From Pteria penguin (lineage: Eukaryota > Mollusca > Bivalvia > Pterioida > Pteriidae), in assembly GCA_035048485.1 (NCBI GenBank), contig CM068585.1, positions 58,903,618 through 58,967,617 on the forward strand: a DNA stretch of 64,000 nucleotides, read 5' to 3'. The position numbers were made by a program, and so were the translations under genes. The notes under the pieces were generated by a model, which saw only the letters and a list, made by a program, of their open reading frames with translations, was not told the DNA's origin and did no database searches. Positions 24,301-39,300 of the stretch are shown here, in pieces. The number at the start of each line of letters is the position of its first letter. Within the stretch, counting starts at the first letter, position 1.

Positions 24301-27300
24301 ACATAATCAAAATAAAAGTTAAATAATTCAAACTCGAACTTCGCCCAAGTTGAACTGTTTTGCAATGTTTTGTTGAGTTCGAGTTACCAGGCGTTGACTT
24401 TGTCGAGCAATCTGCGTTGTAGGATATATATAGAGTAGAATATACAAGGAAAGAATTACTCTTAATAGTTAAAAATTTTAAGTTGTACTGATATACATTA
24501 AGTAAGTTAATTAAACCTCTAACTGTGTGGTATATATTATCCCCGTTTCCCTTTCTCAGTTTTGTTACCCCTTTCATCACACATTTGATGCCTCCCACTT
24601 AGTTTTAATCTGTTTTGCTGATTTGTTTCCTTAAATTTTATTGCCCCATGATTTGATAATCTCTTTAGTAAAACTTATGCATAATTCATGTCCTTTTCGT
24701 TTTTTGTTTTATCACCCCTTTCTATCACAAATTGCATATGAAACTACCTCCCTCCCCTTATGATTGTTTTACCTTGCCATTGCCTACTAAGATTAAAATA
24801 TCTATTCTCCTTTCTATCACCCGCACTGATGTATAAAGTACACCAGTATCTTTTACCTGAGCAGAGATTCCATCATCTGCCAATCAGCTGATTGGTTTGA
24901 CTCACTGTCTGAATATTTCCACGGCAAACATTCTCTGCACTTAATACAATTGTTTCCAAAATCTCTGTGTTACTTTGGTGATATCATAGGGCAAAATCTA
25001 TAAAACAAGGGCAACGAGTTTAGGTACACCTGTACCTCAGTAACCATGTGTTCTTATATATTGATAAGTATGGTGGCACTGGTAGGATAAGATAGTGTAT
25101 GATATATGAAATAAAAAGTTTCTTTTATTCAAAAATGAATGGTGCACATGAAGAGCCAGGTTCTGTAGATAAACATTCCTCACACTGTGAGGGGGCGTCT
25201 CAAAGTAAACTCTGGGCTTGAATGGTATTTTGTTGTACTATGGCACATGTTTGAGATCTTCCCTAGATTATGTAATCTTTGGCATTCTGTGTACTACTGG
25301 CAATAAAGGCTTATACATAGCATTACTGGGGTGGTTAGCACTGGAAAATTGTTTGTTATAGTGCACTGTATGTAAATAATGAACAGATTCTAGGACATTC
25401 TTCCTTAGCAAAATATAGAGGGCAGGCTCTGGGACATTCTTCCAAAGCAGATATAGAGGGCAGACTCTGGGGCAGTATTCTTAAGGAGATATAGAGGGCA
25501 TGCTCTGGGGCAGTTTTCTTAAGGGGATATAGAGGGACATTCTTCCAAAGCAGATATAGAGGGCAGACTCTGGGACATTCTTCCAAAGCAGATATAGAGG
25601 GCAGGCTCTGGGGCAGTATTCTTAAGGGGATATAGAGGGCAACCTTTAGGCATTTTCCAAAATGGATATAGAGGGTAGGGTGTAGGGCATTATTCCTAAC
25701 TGGAATATAGAAGCAGGCTCTGGGGCAGTTTTCTTAAGAGAATATAGAGAACAAGCTTTTGGGAAGTTTTCATAAGGGGATATAGGTGACAGACTCTAGG
25801 CATTTTCCTAAGTGGATATAAAGGGTAGGGTCTGGGGCATTATTCCTAATTGGGATATAGAGGGCAGGTTCTGGGGCATTCTTTCTGAGTGGATAGAAGG
25901 CAGGGTAAGGGGCATTTTTCCTTAGTAGATATATATACTCTTATGTATGAAGTGGAATATTAGTAATTACAGTTTTAAAATACTTTGTCCCTCTCTCTTT
26001 AAGGGAGTTTTAGAATCTCTATCTGCTGTGATGTTTGTCTTATATGTTTACACTGAAACCCTAATAGAAACTAAACATACTCAGTGTTATGCCATCAGTC
26101 AGCTCTTTGTTGTCTGTAATCTAAAGCAATCTAATCTTCAGATTGCTGATATAGTCTGTCTGTCTGTCTGTTCAGTTAAAATAGCAAAAACATATTGATG
26201 AAGTTTTACTCTTCTTTCTCACATTCCAGTAAAGGTTTATTTCATATCGAACTTACATATTTTCTTATCTCAGCACACTGTTTGTAATTTAAAAAAAACA
26301 AAAAAAAGACACCCTGTACTCATACATTGTAGTAACTATCCCCTTGACATATAAGCATGGGAGACCTTTACAATGGACCCCAGTGACACAGAGAGGGTTC
26401 TTTATTGTATAAGCTTGGGAGACCTTTATAATGGACCCCAGTGACATAGAGAGGGTTCTTTATTGTATAAGCTTGGGAGACCTTTATAATGGACCCCAGT
26501 GACACAGAGAGGGTTCTTTATTGTATAAGCTTGGGAGACCTTTACAATGGACCCAGTGACATAGAGAGGGTTCTTTATCATATAAGCTTGGGAGACCTTT
26601 ATAATGGACCCCAGTGACACAGAGAGGGTTCTTTATTGTATAATCTTGGGAGACCTTTATAATGGACCCCAGTGACACAGAGAGGGTTCTTTATCGTATA
26701 AGCTTGGGAGACCTTTACAATGGACCCAGTGACATAGAGAGGGTTCTTTATCATATAAGCTTGGGAGACCTTTATAATGGACCCCAGTGACACAGAGAGG
26801 GTTCTTTATCTTATAAGCTTGGGAGACCTTTATAATGGACCCCAGTGACATAGAGAGGGTTCTTTATCGTATAAGCTTGGGAGACCTTTATAATGGACCC
26901 CAGTGACACAGAGAGGGTTCTTTATCGTATAAGCTTGGGAGACCTTTATAATGGACCCCAGTGACACAGAGAGGGTACTTTATTGTATAAGCTTGGGAGA
27001 CCTTTATAATGGACCCCAGTGACACAGAGAGGGTACTTTATTGTATAAGCTTGGGAGACCTTTATAATGGACCCCAGTGACACAGAGAGGGTACTTTATT
27101 GTATAAGCTTGGGGGACCTTTATAATGGACCCCAGTGACACAGAGAGGGTTCTTTATCGTATAAGCTTGGGAGACCTTTATAATGGACCCCAGTGACACA
27201 GAGAGGGTACTTTATTGTATAAGCTTGGGAGACCTTTATAATGGACCCCAGTGACACAGAGAGGGTACTTTATTGTATAAGCTTGGGGGACCTTTATAAT

Positions 27301-30300
27301 GGACCCCAGTGACACAGAGAGGGTTCTTTATCGTATAAGCTTGGGAGACCTTTATAATGGACATCAGTGACACAGAAGAGGGTACTTTATTGTATAAGCT
27401 TGGGAGACCTTTATAATGGACCCCAGTGACACAGAGAGGGTACTTTATTGTATAAGCTTGGGGGACCTTTATAATGGACCCCAGTGACACAGAGAGGGTT
27501 CTTTATCGTATAAGCTTGGGAGACCTTTACAATGGACCCCAGTGACACAGAGAGGGTTCTTTATTGTATAAGCTTGGGAGACCTTTACAATGGACCCCAG
27601 TGACACAGAGAGGGTTCTTTATCGTATAAGCTTGGGAGACCTTTACAATGGACCCCAGTGACACAGAGAGGGTTCTTTATTGTATAAGCTTGGGGGACCT
27701 TTATAATGGACCCCAGTGACACAGAGAGGGTTCTTTATTGTATAAGCTTGGGGGACCTTTATAATGGACCCCAGTGACACAGAGAGGGTTCTTTATTGTA
27801 TAAGCTTGGGGGACCTTTATAATGGACCCCAGTGACACAGAGAGGGTTCTTTATCGTATAATCTTGGGAGACCTTTACAATGGACCCCAGTGACATAGAG
27901 AGGGTTCTTTATCGTATAAGCTTGGGAGACCTTTATAATGGACCCCAGTGACACAGAGAGGGTTCTTTATCGTATAAGCTTGGGGGACCTTTATAATGGA
28001 CCCCAGTGACACAGAGAGGGTTCTTTATTGTATAAGCTTGGGGGACCTTTATAATGGACCCCAGTGACACAGAGAGGGTTCTTTATCGTATAATCTTGGG
28101 AGACCTTTATAATGGACCCCAGTGACACAGAGAGGGTACTTTATCGTATAAGCTTGGGGGACCTTTATAATGGACCCCAGTGACACAGAGAGGGTTCTTT
28201 ATCATATAAGCTTGGGAGACCTTTATAATGGACCCCAGTGACACAGAGAGGGTACTTTATTGTATAAGCTTGGGAGACCTTTATAATGGACATCAGTGAC
28301 ACAGAAGAGGGTTCTTTATCGTATAAGCTTGGGAGACCTTTATAATGGACCCCAGTGACACAGAGAGGGTTCTTTATTGTATAAGCTTGGGAGACCTTTA
28401 TAATGGACCCCAGTGACACAGAGAGGGTTCTTTATTGTATAAGCTTGGGAGACCTTTATAATGGACCCCAGTGACACAGAGAGGGTTCTTTATCGTATAA
28501 GCTTGGGAGACCTTTATAATGGACCCCAGTGACATAGAGAGGGTTCTTTATCGTATAAGCTTGGGAGACCTTTACAATGGACCCCAGTGACACAGAGAGG
28601 GTTCTTTATCGTATAAGCTTGGGAGACCTTTATAATGGACCCCAGTGACACAGAGAGGGTTCTTTATTGTATAAGCTTGGGAGACCTTTATAATGGACCC
28701 CAGTGACACAGAAGAGGGTACTTTATTGTATAAGCTTGGGAGACCTTTATAATGGACCCCAGTGACACAGAGAGGGTTCTTTATTGTATAAGCTTGGGAG
28801 ACCTTTATAATGGACCCCAGTGACACAGAGAGGGTTCTTTATTGTATAAGCTTGGGAGACCTTTATAATGGACCCCAGTGACACAGAAGAGGGTACTTTA
28901 TTGTATAAGCTTTGGAGACCTTTATAATGGACCCCAGTGACATAGAGAGGGTTCTTTATCGTATAAGCTTGGGAGACCTTTATAATGGACCCCAGTGACA
29001 CAGAGAGGGTTCTTTATCGTATAATCTTGGGAGACCTTTATAATGGACCCCAGTGACATAGAGAGGGTTCTTTATCGTATAAGCTTGGGAGACCTTTACA
29101 ATGGACCCCAGTGACATAGAGAGGGTTCTTTATCGTATAAGCTTGGGAGACCTTTATGATGGACATCAGTGACACAGAAGAGGGTACTTTATTGTATAAG
29201 CTTGGGAGACCTTTACAATGGACCCCAGTGACATAGAGAGGGTTCTTTATCATATAACCTTGGGAGACCTTTATAATGGACCCAGTGACAGGGTTCTTTA
29301 TCGTACTGACATCTACCTTGACAAGGGATCTAGAATATTGCTGCTTTATTTGGAAGGACAAGAACTTGTAATTTGACATTGCAGATGGTTATTCCCTTTA
29401 ATTAATCATTTGATTCAAGTCAAGTTACTTATATGTCCTGTTTAATAATACATTTATATATATCTTATTCTGTTTTCTGTTTTCAGACCCTGTCTCTCCT
29501 GAAGGATGATTTTCTGCTCTCTAAGAATGGAGGTTCATCACCAGACGTCTCCACATTGTCAATACCCCACAAGTACAGCACTGCTTCACAGACAGACTTG
29601 AGAGGGGAATTAGGGTCTGGTAGTACTCGTTATATTGCCCAAATCACCAAGCTGAGATTGCATTACGATGAGTCAAAGCGCCACCTATCTGAACTAAAAC
29701 ATAAGTTGGCAAACATTGAGGATCACATGGTTCCAGGGCAAAACGAATCAGACAAAGACAGGTGAATATGAAAGAAAAAAATAGTGTGAAATAACAGAAA
29801 AATTGTCTGTCTAGGACAAAAATAGTATGAAGTGATAAAAAAAATTGTATATAGAGGTTAAAATTATGTGAAATAATAGAAAAACTGTCTATCCATGATT
29901 TCATCTGGCAGTAGATATGTGAGCTTGTCTCTTTGTCTGGAAATATATATGTATGTCATTGTGTCTGTCTTTCTGGCAGTATGTATATCAGACTGTGTGC
30001 CTAATTTTCTGGAAGTATGTATGTCAGTCAGTGTCTGTCCGTCTGGTAATATGTCTGTAAGTCTGTCCATATATGTCAGTCAGTGGATCTGTCTGGTAAT
30101 ATATATTTTTATGTTAGTGTACCTGCAGTGTGTATCTCTGTCAGTGTGTCTGTCTGTCTGGTAATATATATATGTGTATGTTAGTGTGTATCTATATCAG
30201 TGTCTCTGTCTGTCTGGTAATATATACAGTCAAACCTCGTTATCTCCAAGTTGGAGGGACCGTGGAAAATACTTCGAGATATCCGTAGTTCGAGATATCT

Positions 30301-33300
30301 AAATTTCGAGTTTAGGATCACAAATCTTGCAGTTGTAAATAATGTATGCCGATTCATTTGACATATGTGATTATTACAGTAGATGTATGAGATATACATG
30401 TATTTATCAATAAATATGCATGAAGATGTGCATATTGTATTGTTCCTTACTAATTAATCTAAATCTTATCATACCTTTTATATTTTATGAATATATAGAG
30501 AATATACTCCAAAACTGAAAACGTCATGTTTCCTTTTCAGTAACATCGTAATTTAAATCCAATACTGGATATAACTGTCTCATACTATACCTAAAACCGA
30601 GCGCGGCTAACATAAGACAAAATAAAGACACACGTCATAATCTGATTTAATTACTATTACTATGCATAAAAATAATCGACATACACGGATTGGAAATAGT
30701 AATAATTAATGAACAGTGTAAAGAATTTTTTTTAAATGCAGGTATGAAAAAGCACTAATTACAGTTAATGTTAATTATCTAATTTTGTGTCGAGTTTAAT
30801 AAGCTATCATCATTTATCAATATTTGGTATAAATAACAGCATACGCACGGACGCGATCGATTATGTAATTACTGCAGCTTTGTACACCGACACGGTGTAT
30901 TGATCACACCACTTAAACGACCTGTCATTTAGGGTAAACGCCGTGGGGGATATTGTCAATAAGAAGCCAACTTCGAGATAAACCGGGTATATAAGAACTT
31001 CGGGACTTGAAGAAAATGTATTCGAGATAAGCATGGTATTCGACATATCAGTGTTCGACACATCCGGGGTGAATTTAATCATAATATGAAGGATTTTTTT
31101 CGGCTTTCGACTTTGAGATATACCGGGTATTCGAGATAACAGTGTTCGAGATATCGAAGTTTGACTGTATATATGTGTATGTTAGTGTGTCTGCAGTGTG
31201 TATCTATATCATTGTGTCTGTCTGGTAATATATATGTGTATGTTAGTGTGTCTGTTTGGCAGTGTGTATCTATATCAGTGTGTCTGTCTGTCTGTCTGTC
31301 TGGTAATATATATGTGTATATTAGTGTGTCTGCAGTGTGTATCTATATCAGTGTGTCTGTCTGTCTGTCTGGTGATATATATGTGTATGTTAGTGTGTCT
31401 GCAGTGTGTATCCATATCAGTGTGTCTGTCTGTCTGGTTATATATTTGTGTGTATGTCAGTGTGTCTGTTTGGCAGTGTGTATCTATATCAGTGTTTCTG
31501 TCTGTCTGGTAATATATATGTGTATGTTAGTGTCTGTTTGGCAGTGTGTATCTATATCAGTGTGTCTGTCTGTCTGTCAGGTAATATATATGTGTATATT
31601 AGTGTGTCTGCAGTGTGTATCTATATCAGTGTGTCTGTCTGTCTGTCTGGTAATATATATGTGTATGTTAGTGTGTCTGTTTGGCAGTGTGTATCTATAT
31701 CAGTGTCTCTGTCTGTCTGTCTGGTAATATATGTGTATGTTAGTGTCTGTTTGGCAGTGTGTATCTATATCACTGTGTCTGTCTGTCTGGTAATATATAT
31801 GTGTATGTTAGTGTGTCTGCAGTGTGTATCCATATCAGTGTGTCTGTCTGTCTGGTTATATATTTGTGTTTATGTCAGTGTGTCTGTTTGGCAGTGTGTA
31901 TCTATATCAGTGTTTCTGTCTGTCTGGTAATATATATGTGTATGTTAGTGTCTGTTTGGCAGTGTGTATCTATATCAGTGTGTCTGTCTGTCTGTCAGGT
32001 AATATATATGTGTATATTAGTGTGTCTGCAGTGTGTATCTATATCAGGGTCTCTGTCTGTCTGTCTGGTAATATATGTGTGTGTTAGTGTGTCTGTTTGG
32101 CAGTGTGTATCTATATCAGTGTCTCTGTCTGTCTGTCCGGTAATATATGTGTATGTTAGTGTGTCTGTTTGGCAGTGTGTATCTATATCAGTGTGTCTGT
32201 CTGTCTGTCTGTCTGGTAATATATATGTGTATGTTAGTGTGTCTGCAGTGTGTATCCATATCAGTGTGTCTGTCTGTCTGGTTATATATTTGTGTTTATG
32301 TCAGTGTGTCTGTTTGGCAGTGTGTATCCATATCAGTGTTTCTGTCTGTCTTGTAATATATATGTGTATGTTAGTGTCTGTTTGGCAGTGTGTATCTATA
32401 TCAGTATGTCTGTCTGTCTGTCAGGTAATATATATGTGTATGTTAGTGTGTCTGCAGTGTGTATCTATATCAGTGTCTCTGTCTGTCTGTCTGGTAATAT
32501 ATATGTGTATGTTAGTGTGTCTGTTTGGCAGTGTGTATCTATATCAGTGTGTCTGTCTGTCTGGTAACATATATGTGTATATTAGTGTGTCTGCAGTGTG
32601 TATCTATATCAGTGTGTCTGTCTGTCTGTCTGGTAATATATATGTGTATGTTAGTGTGTCTGCAGTGTGTATCTATATCAGTGTCTCTGTCTGTCTGTCT
32701 GGTAATATATATATGTGTATGTTAGTGTGTCTGTTTGGCAGTGTGTATCTATATCAGTGTGTCTGTCTGTCTGGTAATATATGTGTATAGTAGTGTGTCT
32801 GCAGTGTGTATCTATATCAGTGGGTCTGTCTGTCTGGTAATATACATGTGTATGCTAGTCTGTATGTTTGGCAGTGTGTATCTCAGTGTGTCTGTCTGGT
32901 AATATATATATATGTGTGTGTTAGTGTGTCTGCAGTGTGTATCTTTATCAGTATGTCTGTCCACCTGGCAGTACATCCCCTTCAGTATAGTGAAAATCTG
33001 GTTGAATTGGACATTTTGTCTTCATGCCTCTTGTATTCAGAGGGATAACTTGAATCAGTGGTTAAGTTGAACTGATTCTTTAAATCCAGATCGGTATTGT
33101 GGGCATATTGTTTTTGTCCTGTTTGTTTGTTAGTTTGTCTGTCTGTTGCCAACTTTTACCTTAGCTATAACTTTTGAACCGTGAGGGATAGAGACTTCAT
33201 ATGTGACATGCATACTCAACTAATGAAGCCCTTTCAGATGACACCAAGGTTGATGACTTTTTGACCTTGACAATGACTTTCATGCTAAAAATAACTTTTT

Positions 33301-36300
33301 GGACTTTGGTGCCACTGCGGGCATTAGTGTTTCATAAGCACAGCTTGTTTTCAAATTGTAAAATTGCAATTTGGATGTGTTGAGGTGTCCTTAGAAAATG
33401 AATGTCAACCTCTTAATGATCTTAACGATTTCTTCAAGTTCCTCAAGTTTGACTTATAAATTTGACTTTATGTTTCCACTCGAAAATGAAGACTTCCCTA
33501 ACTTGGATTTGTCATGTTTTAATGGTTTCTCATGACAATCCAGAGGGAGATCATTGTGGAAACAAAGTCACATGAAATAGAAGTGATTTACAGTGTTAAA
33601 AATAAATCATTAAATTTTACATGTAACGTGCATTTTGATTGGTTTAAAAATGAGTGGTATATCTCATCCACAAAATTTTTTTTCTGACAACGTAATTTCC
33701 CACGTTTTCATAAGAGGTCAATATTCACACCACCACGGCAGAAATTTAGAGATTAGAAAATTAGAAACAGTGTGGACATAACATACCAATTTCTGAGAAT
33801 ATGAAACATTTATGAAAGAAATTAAATGAGAAGGAATGAATCTAATTTGTTTTTTGTTGAAAGGAGGTACACCACAAAAAAAAGGACAGAAAACTTACGC
33901 ATCACGTGCTACTCACAATGATGCAGTTTAAGGCCCTTTTTTTCGTGGTATACCTCCTTTGAATAAAAAAAATTAGATTCATTCCTTAATGAATTTCAGA
34001 TCTTCTGATTGAGAATATGTAAACCAATATGTCAAAAAACTTGATAGATTAGACCATACTCAGCCCATAGTTATCATTCTTGATAGATTAGACCGTACTC
34101 AGCCCATAGTTATCATTCTTAAGGACAATCCCATATTATGAGTAAAATACTTTTATAGGCTGATGTTACTGCAAGAAAAGGAACAGCTTCTTCGGGAGTT
34201 ACGCTGCATTGACCCTAAAGGTCGCAGTGAGAGCGAGATGGAAATGGTACGACAGAGAATTACACAGCTGGAGTACGATCTTAGTCATGCTATGGAAATC
34301 TCCAACAAACAGATCGCAGATCGTCTCCAGCTACACGAACAGAAGTCGGCCATTATGCAGGAACTGTCCGACACCACAAGGATCACCTCCCTTCTCGAAT
34401 CCCAATTACGCAGGTACTCTTCAATTATTCTTGACTTGAAAATGATTTCTCAATAAATGCTTTTCATGAAATAAATTCTTAAGATTGAATTTAGAATCCC
34501 TATTATATAAAGGAAGTGGAGTTGAATAGAAAAACTTTTCCAGTAAATTTTGTAAGTACCTTTGTGAGAAGATTCAAATTCAAGAATGAACTTAATTTGT
34601 TTTCACACAGTTAATTTCATAGAAAACTTAAAAATCATGAATGTACTCCAGAGGAAAAATTCATGAACTTAAAAAGTATTATTTCTGTTCATTAAATCAA
34701 TTTTTAAAAGTTAAGCAAAATTTTATACTTTAACATAAATTATATGTATTACATTTCATTCTAAAAAGAACTTGAGAGCCTTAAATGAACTGTCTGGCTA
34801 AAATCCTTTGACTCGACCCTAACTTTACACTGTATTCTCTGTTTCAGCTTGTCTATGAGCACACTATCAGTCTCGTCAGGGTCAAGTCTGGGGTCACTGG
34901 GATCTTTATCTTCCTGCAGTCGTGGTTCATTGAATTCATTAAACATGCACGATATATATGGACAGTATCCGTCGCCGTCAGACACAAACTTACAGGATCT
35001 ACATCGAAGGGTGGAGAAACTGCTTCAGGGTCATAGCATCTCGCCTATTCACGAGGTGTCAAGTGACATGACTGCTGCGGCGACTGATACCTATCTACAA
35101 AGTGTCATGGCCAGTAGTGGTGCTGAAATGGTGGCATCCCCTCATTCCTCGCTATCATCTGTATCATCACCACCTGTGTCACCATACGAAATGGGGCCAC
35201 CTCCATCTTATGAACAGCATATGACGGCTGTGGTGGGAGTGCAGAGAGGTGTAATATCCCCATCACATTGTGTCGGAATAAACAGTTCAAACAGTAGCCT
35301 GCATATAGCAGGCTCCAATGGCAGTTTAGCAGCAGAGCAATCAAATTATACCGATCCCCACATGGGGTTAGTGTTACAACCGCCACCTGGTGAGATCCCA
35401 CCGCGGGGAGATTCGTTGCCCCAGTACGATGTTCCACCGACGTATCAAGGACATTATGTGGATGATACGTCTCCATATTGCAATATAAGTGATATCACTG
35501 ACTTGGCAGCAGCTAGGAATGCTGGTAGACGGACGCTGGAGAATGGGGAAGGGATATCTAACCCCCCTCTGAGTCCCATTAGTGAGAGTAGTTCTGGAGT
35601 AGGCAATAATTTATCAGGGGGAAATACCGGCAGTGTGTCAGCGGCAGTCAGTGACGAGTCAGTGGCAGGCGACAGTGGCGTGTTCGAAGCATCAGTAAAT
35701 GTCGTGAAGAGGTCAGTATAACACAGAGTCAAGCAAGAGTTCACAGCTCAGTAATTAGTTAGTATATGTCTCTGTAATAAAGAAAGAAATTAATATTTTG
35801 TATGATAGATTCTAGATGTCTTGGATGTTTTCATCGGTCTCAGTGCTTCTAATCCTTGGGTTTCAGGAATTATACAAAATGGGGATTTTATACAAAGGTG
35901 TGAACCAAAGGAACACTGAATTCCTACATGTATCTTTGGAATATTTTTCCACTCTTCGCCTTTCGTCCTAAGTATTTGACTGTAATTTCATCCAAAATTG
36001 TTCCACAAAGTAAAATTGTAGTACCATGTATTGGAATAAACAGATTTTATAAAATAATATAAGAGGCCATATCCATGACAAGCTACTTTTGTCTGAATTT
36101 TCTTTATGATGCTAGCACTTTGATTGTGACGTCATATTCATGTTTATAAAAAAATGCAAATTTAAGTGGCAAAACATCATCCATCAGGCAATTTAATGAA
36201 AGACCACTTTAAATTGAAGAAGGTAAATTTGAATTATGACCTTGTGTTGACCTCTAAATTGGGGTCATGACCCCATTGTACACATCTTATGATATTACAT

Positions 36301-39300
36301 ATTTGTTTTTTTTTACAGAGATGCTCTTGACGAGGTTCTCGAAATGAATTTAGAAAGTGCTCAAATACAAATCAAATTAAAGTAAGTATGCCATGAAAAG
36401 ATGTACAGTGATGCTGTGTTACTATGGAAACGTTTGTTCCCGGCCAGTTTTCTAGATCATCAGAGTATAATGTTGATACATGTATAGTAGTCTGCATGTC
36501 AAGTGCTCCATTTGGCACCAGTGTGGAATAAGTATTTCACATAAGCATAGTGACATCACTGGAGATGTTAATGATGTTGATGAAACTTATGTAGTGAATA
36601 ATTAAGTAGCATGCTCAGCTTTAGATGGGGATATTGTGGTTTCAAACATAATCGTTGAATAAATATTCCATGATGAAGATTGAAGATGTTTATGATGTAG
36701 ATCAACAATATAATGTCAGGAGAAGCAGGATCTAGCTAATGGTGAGAAGGCAACAGAGCTCATACAAAGATACTGTTCCTCTAAATTTTGGGGGGAGGGA
36801 GGGGGGAGTTGACTTTTTATTAGGAAGATTATCAGATCTTTCCATGTAATTACTATTCACTTTAACCTTTGATAGAAAGAATGTGAAAAAAAACATTAGA
36901 TGCAGCTTGTCATTCTTCGTAGTTTTAGTGTAAGAAATTCTTTCAAGCCGAAACTTAAAAGCATATAAATGTTTTTGGAAATAAGATCTTGCAATTTGTT
37001 ACGTTTCTGTTACAATTAATGGGTTTTTGGTCGGAATTGCATAGCAATTCCAGACCCTAGTCATTACAATATGCTGTGGTGAACGCATGGAACGCAGAAA
37101 ATACCTCCTCGTGTATAAATAGTGCGTCGATATTTAGAAAAAGCGTGATTAGATTTACTTTTGGTACTTATAATTCATATTGTGCGAGTCAATGCAAGAT
37201 AAGTTTGATCAGATGAGAAAATAAATGTGCCGTTATTTCATCGATTTAGACGAGTTATATTCATGCGCTGGAGGATATGCAGTCTTTCCGAATACTCGAT
37301 GGAAAGTCCCGAAAAAGTACGATTGACATTATTGTGTAGCTGTGCCGTAATTTAAGAAGTACACTACTAGTCTGTACTAGTATCCATTGTATTATAATTA
37401 ATAAAACTTGAGAATATCGCTTCTTTTTATAGCAGTGGAATTCAAAGTACTCTACAATCTTCTCGTCACAACGATAAACAAACGTCTTGGTAGTTGTTGG
37501 TGTGTAATGCTACTAAAAATAGCCAGTTATTTATAGATCCATGTGTAGACGTGGTTTTCCCCAAATGTACATGTACAGCGGGAGACTGTCCAGATTGCTA
37601 ATTTAATTTACACTACTATCAATATCAAAAGTGATAAGAGAGAATCAGAGACATATATACTTTCATGTACTATACTGTGTATATATGTCTCTGGAGAGAA
37701 TGAGATAACTATATAGTACGCGACGGAGACGTAGAGGGCGGAGCCGTTATTTATATGAAAAGAGCATCTGTGCGCAGACCATGTTTTTGTCAATACTGAT
37801 CCTAAACATTACACGCTTGGTGTGTGATCTCTTGGTGGATCACGACTTTATTACCTTTTATGTACTTGACCTTGCAATTCCGACCTTGAAGACTTTCAAG
37901 TCCTTTCATTTTTCATGTTGTCTCTAAGTGTTAATATCAATTTCTAATCTTTCTTTAGCACTATATGTATATTGTATAGAATCTTAATTACATTTTTTTT
38001 TACAGGTATGAAGGGCTAGAAAGTCAGTTGGTTGTTGGCATAGAACAAGCCAGAAACCTTGCAGCATTAGCTTTCCCCTCCGGTGGACAAGTGTAAGTAC
38101 GAATCATTACTGGGGTTTAGTTGTCGGCAACAGAAAGGAAACCTTTTAATTTATGCCATGAACTGATTGGAAACTTCGAGAAATCAAACCAGCTGAAACT
38201 TGAAGTTATTTCAGAGTTATCAAACTTTGACTATCGTATGAAAAGTAAATAGATAAACAAATGCTAAGCAAGGAGCCGTACTCACTACTTACTTCAGGGC
38301 TTACTTGTGTAAGTGTATAGCTTATGACTTTTCTTTGTGTAATGATGAAGCAACCGTTTTTATAGATAATGAAGTATTTTACATCTAGATTGAAAACACT
38401 TACTACAAAGCGACCTAATCTTACAGTTGTTTTAAGCCACTTTGTCTGATTTCAGATGTATAAAGGCAGCATTATTACCCTCTAAGAATACATTCTGGGA
38501 AACGCAACCCTCTACCGAACTCAAAAACCCCAAGTTTGCACAAATTTTCCGAACAATCATCCCTGAAAACAAACTCATGAACAAAACGCTTCAAGTCAAT
38601 ATCTGGAGCTTGCATGAAGTCCATGGAAATGAATGCCTGGTGAGTAGTTATTTATTTGAATATCGTACACTATGGATGTTTTTATGTCACCTTCTACGCA
38701 ACGTAACATATAGAGATCAGTTTGTTCAGCATTCCTCTGTCTGTCTGTGTGGTAGTGTGACAGTTTGTTCAGCGTTCCTCTGTCTGTCCGTCTGTGTGGT
38801 AGGTGTCACACTATTGAAAGATGGATAACAGCTATGTGATATACAAAATTGTATGAAGAAATAAATGTGTGGATTGAATGACAAATCTATGAGTTGATTA
38901 GAATTACTGTAGTAAATGTTTTTTAATCCCTGGAATTTTTTTTTTAGATCCTTGAATTTCTAAAGTGTAGGGACAATGTTGTCCCTGAATCAAGATGCTT
39001 AAAGTATATCCCAAATGTAGCTGCTAAAAGTGAATCAAAATCATGGTGTTGGAAGAAATAATATTTCTCATTTGAATTGCGATAGGTAGTTTACATATGC
39101 TAAATTGGGAATGTGAGTAAAAGTCGGTTTATTTTGGAATTTGTGGATTTAGTTTCCCAGGAAACGGAAAAAAAGGGTCAAATGATATCATGATATTATG
39201 GATTTGTGGTTTACAGTGATATGGATCAGTGTATTCTGTCTCGATTGATCATAGGTTGAAGTTGGTAAAAAATTAGATATAGAAATTTATGATATAGAGG

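Noticed and set aside
26350..29304. CRISPR-like regular array
   Set aside because: Units are contiguous with no spacers, and the setting is a eukaryotic intron.
29762..29900. Exon 7 donor as another repeat seed
   Set aside because: Three about 41-bp units (ATAGTGTGAAATAACAG type) follow the donor, but the exon edge itself does not align at the right spacing.
31759..32790. 343-aa open frame and several overlapping ones
   Set aside because: They lie wholly inside the TCTG-rich array; the peptide only restates the DNA repeat in several frames.
38442..38828. 128-aa frame starting just before exon 12
   Set aside because: It is exon 12 read through its donor into the intron; the splice model is supported by family alignment.
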